Shown here piece by piece: positions 44,858 through 53,263 of a stretch of 64,000 bases of DNA. The stretch lies in contig CASENM010000004.1 in the NCBI GenBank assembly GCA_949289295.1, forward strand, positions 59,094 through 123,093. The letters run 5' to 3'. This DNA comes from an uncultured Bacteroides sp. (GTDB taxonomy: Bacteria > Bacteroidota > Bacteroidia > Bacteroidales > Bacteroidaceae). The notes below the pieces were generated by a model. It did no database searches. It had not been told where the DNA came from and saw only the letters and a program-made list of their open reading frames with translations. A program made the position numbers and the translations under genes. The stretch's first letter is position 1. Every line of letters begins with the position of its first letter.

Positions 44858-45532
44858 ATGAAAAGAATTTATTTGCTATTGACAATTGTCGGGCTGGCAG
44901 CCCTTGGACTGCAGAGCTGCAACAACGGAAAGACGTATGCGGAAAGAATGGAAGAAGAAAGAGATGCCATCGAACGATACATCAGCGAGAATGACATAAA
45001 AGTAATCAACGAAGACCAGTTTGAGGCACAAGACTCGATGACACTGGAAGAGAATGAATACGTACTGCTGGACGAAAGCGGTATCTACATGCACGTCGAC
45101 TATAGAGGAGACGGAACAGATGTATTGGGCGACGGTTCCTACAATATGATTGCCCGCTATGTGGAGATCATGCTCCAGACACGAGATGACTTGAGCGTCA
45201 CGGCAGGCGATACACTGATGGCCAACATGCACGTAAATGACCCCTCCTTTCTGGTGGACGGAGAATATTTCAAACTGTCTATCACCGGCGAATCCTATTC
45301 TGCATCATTCACACGAAGCATAAACGATGATTACAGCATGGCTGGAGTATATAACACTGCGGCTGTTCCACAAGGATGGCTTGTCCCTCTGAGATATCTG
45401 AAACCTTCACGTACCAACCGGGCGGACAGAATGGCCCGTGTAAAAATCATCGTTCCGCACAGCGAAGGAACTTCTACGGCCATCCAGGCTGTCTATCCTT
45501 GCTTTTATGAAATTGCATATAACATGTATTGA
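44858..45532 (+). CDS. DUF4827-type lipoprotein
   Basis: 224 aa from the chosen ATG (a longer frame of 19 residues would start upstream of the -7 box). Signal peptide MKRIYLLLTIVGLAALGLQS with lipobox cysteine C21. The mature part (KTYAERMEEERDAIERYISEN, then FKLSITGESYSASF and a C-terminal KIIVPHSEGTS) matches the DUF4827 pattern as I remember it, with an FKBP-like flavour. Function unknown. glmM follows after 18 bases. Confidence 0.75.
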   Translation: MKRIYLLLTIVGLAALGLQSCNNGKTYAERMEEERDAIERYISENDIKVINEDQFEAQDSMTLEENEYVLLDESGIYMHVDYRGDGTDVLGDGSYNMIARYVEIMLQTRDDLSVTAGDTLMANMHVNDPSFLVDGEYFKLSITGESYSASFTRSINDDYSMAGVYNTAAVPQGWLVPLRYLKPSRTNRADRMARVKIIVPHSEGTSTAIQAVYPCFYEIAYNMY

Positions 45533-45550
45533 CACTAAACTTATAAGAAT

Positions 45551-46939
45551 ATGACACTCATAAAATCAATTTCCGGTATCCGAGGTACAATCGGAGGACA
45601 TGCAGGCGAAGGGCTGAACCCGCTTGACATCGTTAAATTCACCGCAGCATACGCGACACTCATACGCAAGACCACGACCAAGAACAGCAACAGGATCGTG
45701 GTGGGACGCGACGCACGCATCTCGGGCGAGATGGTGAAAAACGTGGTATGCGGCACACTCATGGGCATGGGATTCGATGTGCTGAACATCGGACTGGCAT
45801 CTACCCCGACCACCGAACTGGCTGTCACCATGTCGGGAGCATGCGGAGGCATCATCCTGACTGCCAGCCATAACCCGAAGCAATGGAACGCCCTGAAACT
45901 GCTGAACGAGCACGGTGAGTTTCTGAACGCCGCCGAAGGTAATGAGGTGCTCCGCATCGCCGCCGCCGAGGAATTTGAATTCGCCGACATCAACCATATC
46001 GGCAAATATACCGAAGACAACACCTACAACCAGAAACATATTGACAGCGTACTGGCCTTGAAGCTGGTGGACGTGGAAGCCATCCGCAACGCGCACTTCC
46101 GTGTAGCCATCGACTGCGTGAACTCCGTAGGAGGAATCGTCCTGCCGGAACTCCTGAAACAGCTCGGAGTAGAGCACGTAGAGAAACTTTACTGCGAACC
46201 GACTGGCGATTTCCAGCATAATCCGGAACCGCTTGAAAAGAATCTGGGCGACATCATGGGACTGATGAGACAGGGAAAGAACGATGTGGCTTTCGTGGTC
46301 GATCCGGACGTGGACCGTCTGGCCATCATCTGCGAGAACGGTGACATGTACGGTGAGGAATACACATTGGTAAGCGTGGCCGACTATGTATTGAGACACA
46401 CTCCGGGAAACACGGTCTCGAACCTCAGCTCCACCCGCGCCTTGCGTGACGTGACACGCAAATACGGCATGCAGTACAATGCGGCGGCCGTAGGCGAGGT
46501 GAACGTGGTGACCAAAATGAAAGAGACACACGCCGTTATCGGAGGAGAAGGCAACGGCGGAGTCATCTATCCGGAATCACACTACGGACGCGACGCGCTG
46601 GTAGGCATCGCCCTGTTCCTGAGCCATCTGGCCCACGAGGGCAAGAAGGTGAGCGAGCTGCGTGCCACTTATCCCAACTATTTCATCGCCAAAAACCGTA
46701 TCGACCTCACCCCTGAGACTGATGTGGACGCCATCCTGGCCAAAGTGAAAGAACTGTACAAGGACGAAGAAATCAACGATATCGACGGAGTGAAGATTGA
46801 TTTCCCCGACAAGTGGGTCCATCTGCGCAAGAGCAACACCGAACCGATTATCCGTGTCTATTCAGAAGCCTCCACCATGGAAGAAGCCGATGAGCTGGGC
46901 AAACGGATTATGGACATTGTATACAGTCTGGCTAAATAA
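45551..46939 (+). CDS. glmM: Phosphoglucosamine mutase
   Basis: 462 aa alpha-D-phosphohexomutase. The phosphoserine loop is TASHNP (S106), metal-binding DPDVDR, sugar-binding GEGNGG, and phosphate-binding KSNTEPIIRVYSE. GlmM makes GlcN-1-P for peptidoglycan and LPS; related mutases act on mannose or glucose, so GlmM is the best but not the only reading. Probably in an operon with the lipoprotein upstream. Confidence 0.88.
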   Translation: MTLIKSISGIRGTIGGHAGEGLNPLDIVKFTAAYATLIRKTTTKNSNRIVVGRDARISGEMVKNVVCGTLMGMGFDVLNIGLASTPTTELAVTMSGACGGIILTASHNPKQWNALKLLNEHGEFLNAAEGNEVLRIAAAEEFEFADINHIGKYTEDNTYNQKHIDSVLALKLVDVEAIRNAHFRVAIDCVNSVGGIVLPELLKQLGVEHVEKLYCEPTGDFQHNPEPLEKNLGDIMGLMRQGKNDVAFVVDPDVDRLAIICENGDMYGEEYTLVSVADYVLRHTPGNTVSNLSSTRALRDVTRKYGMQYNAAAVGEVNVVTKMKETHAVIGGEGNGGVIYPESHYGRDALVGIALFLSHLAHEGKKVSELRATYPNYFIAKNRIDLTPETDVDAILAKVKELYKDEEINDIDGVKIDFPDKWVHLRKSNTEPIIRVYSEASTMEEADELGKRIMDIVYSLAK

Positions 46940-46956
46940 GCCGGAACACATATTGG

Positions 46957-47020
46957 ACGCGGAGACACAGGACTATGTATGGAATGGAATCCCTGCATTT
47001 CCCTGTGTCTCCGTGTTTTT
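46957..47020. terminator. Bidirectional terminator between glmM and hemW
   Basis: ACGCGGAGACACAGG and CCTGTGTCTCCGTGT, near-perfect 15-bp arms around a 30-base loop, with T-runs for the glmM strand. The ACACAGAGACACGG family of sequences recurs in other terminator-like spots in the window. Confidence 0.8.
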
Positions 47021-47036
47021 GTATCCGATTACGCAA

Positions 47037-48164
47037 TCACACCCACATCAAGTCACTCATGATGCCGTCGGAGATGAAAATCCCTTTCTCTGTAAGCTTC
47101 AATACCCCTTCACGGATTTCCAGCATGCCCTGCCCAATATGAGGACGGGCCATCTTCAGACAATAACCGTAAAGCATCTCTCCGAAATCCGTTTTCAGCC
47201 GTCCCAACGGCAACCCCCAACAAGTGCGGACGGATGTGAGCACAAAGTCGTTGTAACGGGTGTACAGATCCAGCTCCTCCTTTTCATAAATCCTCTTCCC
47301 TTCATTGATTCCCTTTACATATCCGTCAAGCGAGGCGATGTTCCATTGCCGTGACTTCCCGTCGTACGAATGGGCGGAGGGACCACATCCCAAATATCTC
47401 TTTCCGGTCCAATAACTGGAATTGTGACGGGAATGACGCCCAGGGAGACAGAAATTGGAGATCTCGTAATGCACATATCCGTGCTGCCCCAACGTATGGA
47501 TCAGTCTTGTAAACAGCGAGACACTCAGATCCTCATCGGCCTCTTCCACCCGATATGCCTCACGGAGTCTCCACAACTCCGTCCCCTCCTCATAAATAAG
47601 ATGATAGGCGGATATATGCTCCGGCCTCATCGCAAGAGCCTGTCCAAGGTCAGCCTCCCACGTCTTTTCCGTCTCTCCCGGAAGTCCGTACATCAGGTCG
47701 ATGCTGATGTTCGCGAATCCGGCCTCCCGGCAATCGTGAAAGGCTTCCACAGCCTGCTTTGCCGTATGCCTGCGGCCCAGCAGTGTCAGGATATCGTCCT
47801 GAAAAGTCTGCATACCGATACTGATCCGGTTGAAAGGCAACGTGCGCAGCATCCGGATATAATCAGGATGCAAGTCGTCCGGGTTGGCTTCCAGCGTGAT
47901 TTCCGCGTCCCGGCTTACGGGATAAATCCGATAGAGGGTGTCAAAAATCTTTCCGAGCTCTGTCTCAGACAGCTGCGAAGGTGTCCCCCCACCCAAATAA
48001 ACGGTCTCTACCGTCTCGCCGCCGATATAGTCCTTCCGTTCCGCCAGTTCACGGCACAACGCATCCACATACTCCGCTTTCCTCTCTTCCTGAGTGGTGG
48101 AAAAGAAATCACAGTAGACGCAGCGTTTCCTGCAGAACGGTACATGAATGTAGATACCTGCCAT
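47037..48164 (-). CDS. hemW: Radical SAM heme chaperone HemW
   Basis: 375 aa. The radical SAM cysteines are C11-x3-C15-x2-C18 (CRKRCVYC). The opening MAGIYIHVPFC is characteristic of HemW/HemN-like proteins, and VYLGGGTPSQLS and IGMQTFQDDILTLLGRRH follow. The start lacks the longer N-terminal arm of true HemN oxidases, so it is annotated as HemW. Nothing clear links it functionally to neighbours. The promoter region on the minus strand contains TAACTTTA, a near-consensus box about 30 bases ahead of the ATG. Confidence 0.9.
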   Translation of the reverse strand: MAGIYIHVPFCRKRCVYCDFFSTTQEERKAEYVDALCRELAERKDYIGGETVETVYLGGGTPSQLSETELGKIFDTLYRIYPVSRDAEITLEANPDDLHPDYIRMLRTLPFNRISIGMQTFQDDILTLLGRRHTAKQAVEAFHDCREAGFANISIDLMYGLPGETEKTWEADLGQALAMRPEHISAYHLIYEEGTELWRLREAYRVEEADEDLSVSLFTRLIHTLGQHGYVHYEISNFCLPGRHSRHNSSYWTGKRYLGCGPSAHSYDGKSRQWNIASLDGYVKGINEGKRIYEKEELDLYTRYNDFVLTSVRTCWGLPLGRLKTDFGEMLYGYCLKMARPHIGQGMLEIREGVLKLTEKGIFISDGIMSDLMWV

Positions 48165-49046
48165 GGCTATTTCACTTATCGTTTCCGGCCGATAAAGTTA
48201 GCCATAATTTCCGGGCCGGACAAATGCCCTGACAGGAAACCTTGATCCATTCCATTTTTAATTGTCACACATTTTCTTTCCTGTCTGATGTGACAAAGAC
48301 AGCCCCCCTTCTATGTTATCGCCATTTACCCGTCAGGCCAACGGAAGAGAGCGGACGGAGTGACAAAAAGACAATCCGGAACGCTAATACTCGCTTATTC
48401 ACGACCAAGACACGGACGGTCCGAAAAAGAGCCACCCACAACGCATCATCGATTTTCAGAAAGACAGCATAATCCTGATATTATCCATATTTACACCTTC
48501 CAATTCGACTAAAAACGACATTTTGATTACAAAATACATCATCACGTATCTTTTCGACATTTACAAAATCATCGTTCGGAAAGACAAACCAGAGAAAAAG
48601 CACCACGAAATCATGCCCGAAAACAAACGCCGAAGCATTCAATCCGAAACATTTCGGCGTTTATCATGAAATGTCCCGGCGTTTTCCGGCAAATGTCAGG
48701 GCATTTTCCGGCATAAATCATCCGTTTCTTCAAGGTTTGTCTCATCCCCGACCCCGTCCACAAGCCTTCTGAATGGGATTCTCTTTTTAGATTTATTAAG
48801 AATACGACTCTATCTGGAGCGGATTTGCAGAATCTCCGGTCATAAGAAATGGGATATATCAGTCATATTGACAAGAATCACGCCAAATTACAATCTTTTT
48901 GATTATACACATCACATCCAGGCATACCGGACAGACCGCAACGCATCGTTCTTTACGAACGTCCGCTGAATAGTTACAATATAAGAAAAAAGCCAATTAT
49001 CATTAACTAAACATTCTCTTTCAGAGATGATGAAAAAAAAAATTCA
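48165..49046. other. 0.9-kb non-coding region between hemW and the NVEALA gene
   Basis: No coding frame of convincing length or composition was found. It contains the hemW promoter area, array C of 22-bp units (48625-48712), AT-rich patches with CAAATCC/GATTTGT-like stretches, and a likely promoter at its right end. No tRNA, riboswitch or known element was recognised. It is the largest protein-free gap in the window except the intron. Confidence 0.5.
48625..48712. repeat. Array C of 22-bp palindromic units (4 units)
   Basis: Exactly four units of 22 bases, starting AAACGCCG, AAACATTT, AAATGTCC and AAATGTCA. The first two together make a 10-bp inverted repeat (AAACGCCGAA against TTCGGCGTTT). 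The last two end CCGGC. Same unit type as arrays A and B, here in a gene-free region. Confidence 0.75.
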
Positions 49047-49054
49047 TACTTTAG
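49047..49054 (+). promoter_or_regulatory. Possible -7 box of the NVEALA cassette
   Basis: TACTTTAG, near TAnnTTTG, 30 bases before the ATG of the peptide gene. Confidence 0.35.
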
Positions 49055-49083
49055 TCACAAAATAAACTATAAAACATATAACC

Positions 49084-49305
49084 ATGAAGAAAAATCTTTT
49101 AATACTGTTTTTCGCGTCATTTGCATTAATTACCGGTTACAATGCATCTTCTTCAAAAAAGGATGCAACAATTTTCGATGTAACTATGGAAAACATAGAA
49201 GCATTATCCGCTTGTGAAATTACAAAAGGAGATAAAGTCAAATTAGTATGTAGTGGAGAAGGTACTTGCACTAAGAAATATTTAGGATACACCGCACTGA
49301 AGTAA
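49084..49305 (+). CDS. NVEALA-family secreted peptide
   Basis: 73 aa. Sec-like signal segment (MKKNLLILFFASFALITGYNA) is followed by the family motif ENIEALS (consensus NVEALA) and a cysteine-bearing C terminus (ACEITKGD, LVCSGEGTC, three Cys) of about 30 residues. NVEALA peptides are short, exported, Bacteroidales-restricted and mostly uncharacterised. It lies 33 bases before a propeller lipoprotein gene, an arrangement I recall as common for this family. Cysteine spacing could support a disulfide or a modified peptide. Function unknown. Confidence 0.8.
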   Translation: MKKNLLILFFASFALITGYNASSSKKDATIFDVTMENIEALSACEITKGDKVKLVCSGEGTCTKKYLGYTALK

Positions 49306-49338
49306 AATGAAATATAATCCGTTTTCATAACAAAAACG

Positions 49339-50421
49339 ATGAAAAGCATACGACTATATCATCTATATGTGGGAATATTCTTTTTATTTTCAGCAGGATG
49401 CACATCCGACAATGAAAAGACAGTTCCGGAAACCCACCTTGATAAAAACATCTTGACTGACGGACAAACAATACGGACAGATACTTTAAATTTTCCTGAC
49501 ACGCTGATTTACGCGAAAGAATTTCTGGTGTATCAAGACAGTATACTCATTGCCGTAAACAACAAGCACAAAGATGGATATTTCATCGAATTCTATAAGC
49601 TCCCCGACATAAGACCTATCACCCGGCTATACAGACTAGGAGATGGACCCGATGAAATGCTGAGTGCCAAAACCGATCTGAACGGAAACAAACTGATAGT
49701 GAACGATTATGTTAAATCACAAGTTGCTGTGGTCAACATAGACTCAATACTGTCATCCTCCACCTATTCAGCCTCTCCGGTCCGCCATCAGGCCGCAGGC
49801 TCTCCCACAGCCGTTCCCTATAAGGACATTTTCTTGCTCGAAAACCCTTACTCGTTTATTGACAAAGATGCCGGTATAGTCCAAAATGACCCCCGCTTCA
49901 TCATCACCGACGGAAAACAACCCTATATAGAAAAAGAGTACAAATATTATATAAGAAACGTAGCCGTAAACGGGCGAATCATTGTCAATGAAGCAAAAAA
50001 CAGAATCGTTTATGCCAACATGTATAAATCGTCCATAGAGATATACGACATGGAACTGAATCTGTTAAGGAAAATAGAAGGTCCCATTGAATTGAAGCCC
50101 CAATATACCATAGAAGGAAATGAGAATGGAATGTACGATGTTTCTTTCAGAGAACACATTCCCTATGCATATTTAGACTACTACGCAGACGAGTCTCATT
50201 TCTATTTAAGTTATGTAGGAAATGTATTGGGAAAAGGTCAGAATATAAAGAATCTTCCCAACTGGATATTCAAATTTGACTGGAATGGAAACTTCATAAA
50301 AAGTTACCCGACAAACTGTCACGTGTTATCCTTTACTAGAAGTAAGACAGAAAAAGCCTTCTACATAACAACATTATCAGCAGAAGACACACCTATTCTA
50401 ATCAGATTATATGAAGATTAA
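49339..50421 (+). CDS. Six-bladed beta-propeller lipoprotein (TolB-like/BF3164-like)
   Basis: 360 aa. Signal peptide with lipobox FSAGC (lipidated cysteine 21), then about 340 residues of repetitive beta-strand blades (NKHKDGYFIEFYKLPD, RIVYANMYKSSIEIYDMELN, NWIFKFDWNGNFIKSY). These lipoproteins are often encoded next to NVEALA peptides. The role could be a receptor, a processing scaffold or an immunity factor for the peptide; all are inference. The following gene overlaps it by 11 bases. Confidence 0.78.
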   Translation: MKSIRLYHLYVGIFFLFSAGCTSDNEKTVPETHLDKNILTDGQTIRTDTLNFPDTLIYAKEFLVYQDSILIAVNNKHKDGYFIEFYKLPDIRPITRLYRLGDGPDEMLSAKTDLNGNKLIVNDYVKSQVAVVNIDSILSSSTYSASPVRHQAAGSPTAVPYKDIFLLENPYSFIDKDAGIVQNDPRFIITDGKQPYIEKEYKYYIRNVAVNGRIIVNEAKNRIVYANMYKSSIEIYDMELNLLRKIEGPIELKPQYTIEGNENGMYDVSFREHIPYAYLDYYADESHFYLSYVGNVLGKGQNIKNLPNWIFKFDWNGNFIKSYPTNCHVLSFTRSKTEKAFYITTLSAEDTPILIRLYED

Positions 50422-50626
50422 AATCCAACATATCGCATGCCTTTCCGTACTTATGCTTTTATCATCCACAAATTGCACAGATAAAGGAAATACTAAAAGC
50501 ATAACTGACAGCAACGCCATTCTACAGGAAATGACAGACAAAAAAGACATTCAGCTACCTTTGATAACTGTTGTAGAAGAGGGATACACAAAAGCCGTTA
50601 AATACTACATGAAACAAGTCAGATAA
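50411..50626 (+). CDS. Small lipoprotein of unknown function in the NVEALA cassette
   Basis: 71 aa. Signal peptide with a cysteine after SSTN (LSSTNCTDKG), then about 50 residues rich in Lys/Asp/Thr with a likely helix near the end (TKAVKYYMKQVR). The start overlaps the propeller gene by 11 bases, which implies translational coupling. Family not recognised. It could be a third partner of the peptide system or a decayed remnant of a longer protein. Confidence 0.55.
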   Translation: MKIKIQHIACLSVLMLLSSTNCTDKGNTKSITDSNAILQEMTDKKDIQLPLITVVEEGYTKAVKYYMKQVR

Positions 50627-50683
50627 AAAAAAACACAAACTTGACCACCATTGAGAACAATGACAAAAACACACCATCGTCCG

Positions 50684-50706
50684 CAAAAGTCCGCCGGACA
50701 CTTTTA
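50684..50706 (+). terminator. Possible terminator after the NVEALA cassette
   Basis: AAAAGTCC and GGAC(A)CTTTT arms around CGCC, with one bulged base. Weak T-run. It could equally be an operator ahead of the EF-G paralog. Confidence 0.35.
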
Positions 50707-50839
50707 TGCCCGAAAACATAGTTTAGTAACACGGACCGTTTTGTTGTTTTTTCCGATTATAATCTCTAATTTGCGTCTCGTTTAAAAAAGAGATATGAAA
50801 AGCATATCCTTATTCTACTAATTTAAACACTGGAATACC

Positions 50840-52999
50840 ATGAAAGTATATCAAACACACGAAATCAAGAACATTGCCTTGCTGGGCAATGACGGTGCAG
50901 GAAAGACCACTCTCACTGAAGCGTTGCTTTATGAGAGTGGCATTATAAAACGCCGCGGCAGAATCACTGCCAAGAACACGGTCAGCGACTACTTCCCCGT
51001 AGAACAGGAATACGGATATTCAGTATTCTCCACCGTATACCATGTGGAATGGAACGGCAAGAAACTGAACATCATCGACTGCCCGGGAAGCGATGACTTT
51101 GTAGGCGCCGCCATTACCGCACTGAATGTAACTGACACGACCATTCTGCTGCTCAACGGACAATATGGGCCCGAAGTAGGTACACAGAATCATTTCCGCT
51201 ACACGGAAAAACTGGGCAAACCGGTCATTTTCCTCGTCAACCAGCTGGACAATGAAAAATGTGATTTCGACCATGTGCTTGAACAGCTGAAAGAAAATTA
51301 CGGTTCCAAAGTCGTTCCCGTACAATATCCGCTGAATCCGGGACCGAACTTCAATTCGTTGATTGATGTACTTTTAATGAAAAAATACTCGTGGGGACCT
51401 GAAGGAGGCGCTCCAACCATCGAAGACATCCCGGCCGAAGAAATGGAAAAGGCACAGGAATGGCATAAGATTCTGGTAGAAGCTGCAGCCGAACACGATG
51501 AATCGCTGATGGAGAAATTCTTCGAATCGGAATCGCTTACCGAAGACGAAATGCGCGAAGGTATCCGCAAAGGACTGGCTTCACGCGGCATGTTCCCCGT
51601 ATTCTGTGTATGTGCAGGCAAAGACATGGGCGTACGACGGCTGATGGAGTTCCTCGGCAACGTGGTTCCGTTTGTCGACGAAATGCCTCCCGTACACAAT
51701 ACCCGCGGCATACCTGTCCCCCCCGACCCGAACGGCCCGACCTCACTCTATTTCTTCAAGACCGCTGTAGAACCGCACATCGGCGACGTACAGTACTTTA
51801 AAGTAATGAGCGGTGTCGTTCATGAAGGCGATGACCTGACCAATGCGGACAGAGGCTCAAAGGAACGCATGGCACAGTTGTATGTATGTGCCGGTGCCAA
51901 CCGTGAAAAAGTGGAAGAACTCCGGGCGGGTGATATCGGATGTACGGTAAAACTGAAAGACGTAAAGACCGGAAACACACTGAACGGAAAAGACTGTGAA
52001 AACCGCTTCAATTTCATCAAATATCCGAATCCTAAATATACACGTGCCATCAAACCGGTAAATGAAGCCGACACCGAAAAAATGATGAGCATCCTCCACC
52101 GTATGCGTGAAGAAGACCCGACCTGGGTAATCGAACAGTCGAAAGAACTGAAACAGATTCTCGTACACGGACAAGGAGAGTTCCATCTGCGCACACTGAA
52201 ATGGCGTCTGGAAAACAACGAAAAACTCCAGATACAATTCCTGGAGCCCAAGATTCCTTACCGCGAAACCATCACCAAAGCAGCGCGTGCAGATTACCGC
52301 CATAAGAAACAGTCGGGAGGCGCAGGGCAATTCGGAGAGGTACATCTGATTGTAGAGCCTTATTATGAAGGAATGCCCGCTCCGGAAACTTACAAGTTCA
52401 ACGGACAGGAATTCAAGATTACAGTGAAAGGAACCGAAACCGTCGATCTGGAATGGGGCGGGAAATTAGTGTTCATTAACAGTGTGGTAGGAGGTGCGAT
52501 TGACGCACGCTTCATGCCCGCTATCCTGAAAGGAATCATGAGCCGCATGGAACAAGGACCGCTGACCGGCTCATACGCCCGCGATGTACGCGTCATCGTT
52601 TACGACGGAAAAATGCACCCGGTCGACTCCAATGAAATCTCATTCATGCTGGCAGGACGCAATGCTTTCAGCGAAGCCTTCAAGAATGCCGGCCCGAAGA
52701 TTCTGGAGCCCATTTACGATGTAGAAGTATTCGTCCCGAGCGACAAATTGGGCGACATCATGAGCGACATGCAAGGACGACGAGGCATGATTATCGGCAT
52801 GAGCAGCGAGAAAGGATACGAAAAACTGATGGCAAAAGTTCCTCTGAAGGAGATGTCGAACTATTCGACTGTGTTAAGCTCTCTCACCGGCGGACGGGCA
52901 TCATTCATCATGAAATTTGCCAGCTATGAACTCGTTCCTACCGATGTACAGAACAAACTGATGAAAGAATTTGAAGAACAAGAAAAAGACGATATCTGA
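50840..52999 (+). CDS. fusA2: EF-G paralog with degenerate GTPase site (EF-G2)
   Basis: 719 aa, EF-G domains I-V in order. The G domain departs from canonical EF-G: P-loop GNDGAGKT (16-23) instead of AHIDAGKT, DCPGSDDF (80-87) instead of DTPGHVDF so that the catalytic His is Ser84, and NQLD (134-137) instead of NKMD. Bacteroides are known to have such an EF-G2 that supports translation in carbon starvation without normal GTP hydrolysis, needed for gut colonisation. The substitutions fit that paralog. It is a single gene with its own strong terminator. Confidence 0.92.
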   Translation: MKVYQTHEIKNIALLGNDGAGKTTLTEALLYESGIIKRRGRITAKNTVSDYFPVEQEYGYSVFSTVYHVEWNGKKLNIIDCPGSDDFVGAAITALNVTDTTILLLNGQYGPEVGTQNHFRYTEKLGKPVIFLVNQLDNEKCDFDHVLEQLKENYGSKVVPVQYPLNPGPNFNSLIDVLLMKKYSWGPEGGAPTIEDIPAEEMEKAQEWHKILVEAAAEHDESLMEKFFESESLTEDEMREGIRKGLASRGMFPVFCVCAGKDMGVRRLMEFLGNVVPFVDEMPPVHNTRGIPVPPDPNGPTSLYFFKTAVEPHIGDVQYFKVMSGVVHEGDDLTNADRGSKERMAQLYVCAGANREKVEELRAGDIGCTVKLKDVKTGNTLNGKDCENRFNFIKYPNPKYTRAIKPVNEADTEKMMSILHRMREEDPTWVIEQSKELKQILVHGQGEFHLRTLKWRLENNEKLQIQFLEPKIPYRETITKAARADYRHKKQSGGAGQFGEVHLIVEPYYEGMPAPETYKFNGQEFKITVKGTETVDLEWGGKLVFINSVVGGAIDARFMPAILKGIMSRMEQGPLTGSYARDVRVIVYDGKMHPVDSNEISFMLAGRNAFSEAFKNAGPKILEPIYDVEVFVPSDKLGDIMSDMQGRRGMIIGMSSEKGYEKLMAKVPLKEMSNYSTVLSSLTGGRASFIMKFASYELVPTDVQNKLMKEFEEQEKDDI

Positions 53000-53025
53000 T
53001 TCAAGCCCTTGTTTTATACTATGTT

Positions 53026-53060
53026 AAGGCCGCGTTTATTAAAAGCGCGGCCTTTTTTAT
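53026..53060 (+). terminator. Strong terminator after the EF-G paralog
   Basis: AAGGCCGCG and CGCGGCCTT perfect arms around a 12-base AT-rich loop, then seven T. Confidence 0.85.
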
Positions 53061-53115
53061 TTAACCAGCCTTAAACAATTAGTCTGTTTTATTTGTTATT
53101 AGTTTAAAATTTCAT

Positions 53116-53123
53116 TATTTTTG
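53116..53123 (+). promoter_or_regulatory. Probable -7 box of rprXY
   Basis: TATTTTTG, full consensus match, about 140 bases before the chosen rprX start. A second match TAATTTTG (53251) lies only 13 bases before it and would give almost no leader. Confidence 0.5.
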
Positions 53124-53263
53124 CAGAATAGAACTTGAAACGAATCCATTTAGTGAATGTTCTGTATAATAAAGCGGAAGATTCGGTTAATATAAGAGAA
53201 ATGGTGGATTAAAACATGTTAAGCCCAGTAGAAAGTATCGGTTTGACTACTAATTTTGCCGAC

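Noticed and set aside
48625-48712. CRISPR-like regular 22-bp units
   Set aside because: Units are contiguous with no unique spacers, are degenerate, and no cas genes are present.
48165-49046. tRNA or riboswitch in the long gap
   Set aside because: No cloverleaf, no T-arm GTTCGA-type box in context, and no known aptamer pattern was found.
53216-53263. Upstream rprX start adding 16 codons
   Set aside because: The downstream ATG matches the known RprX N terminus; the added residues are not signal-like. It cannot be fully excluded.
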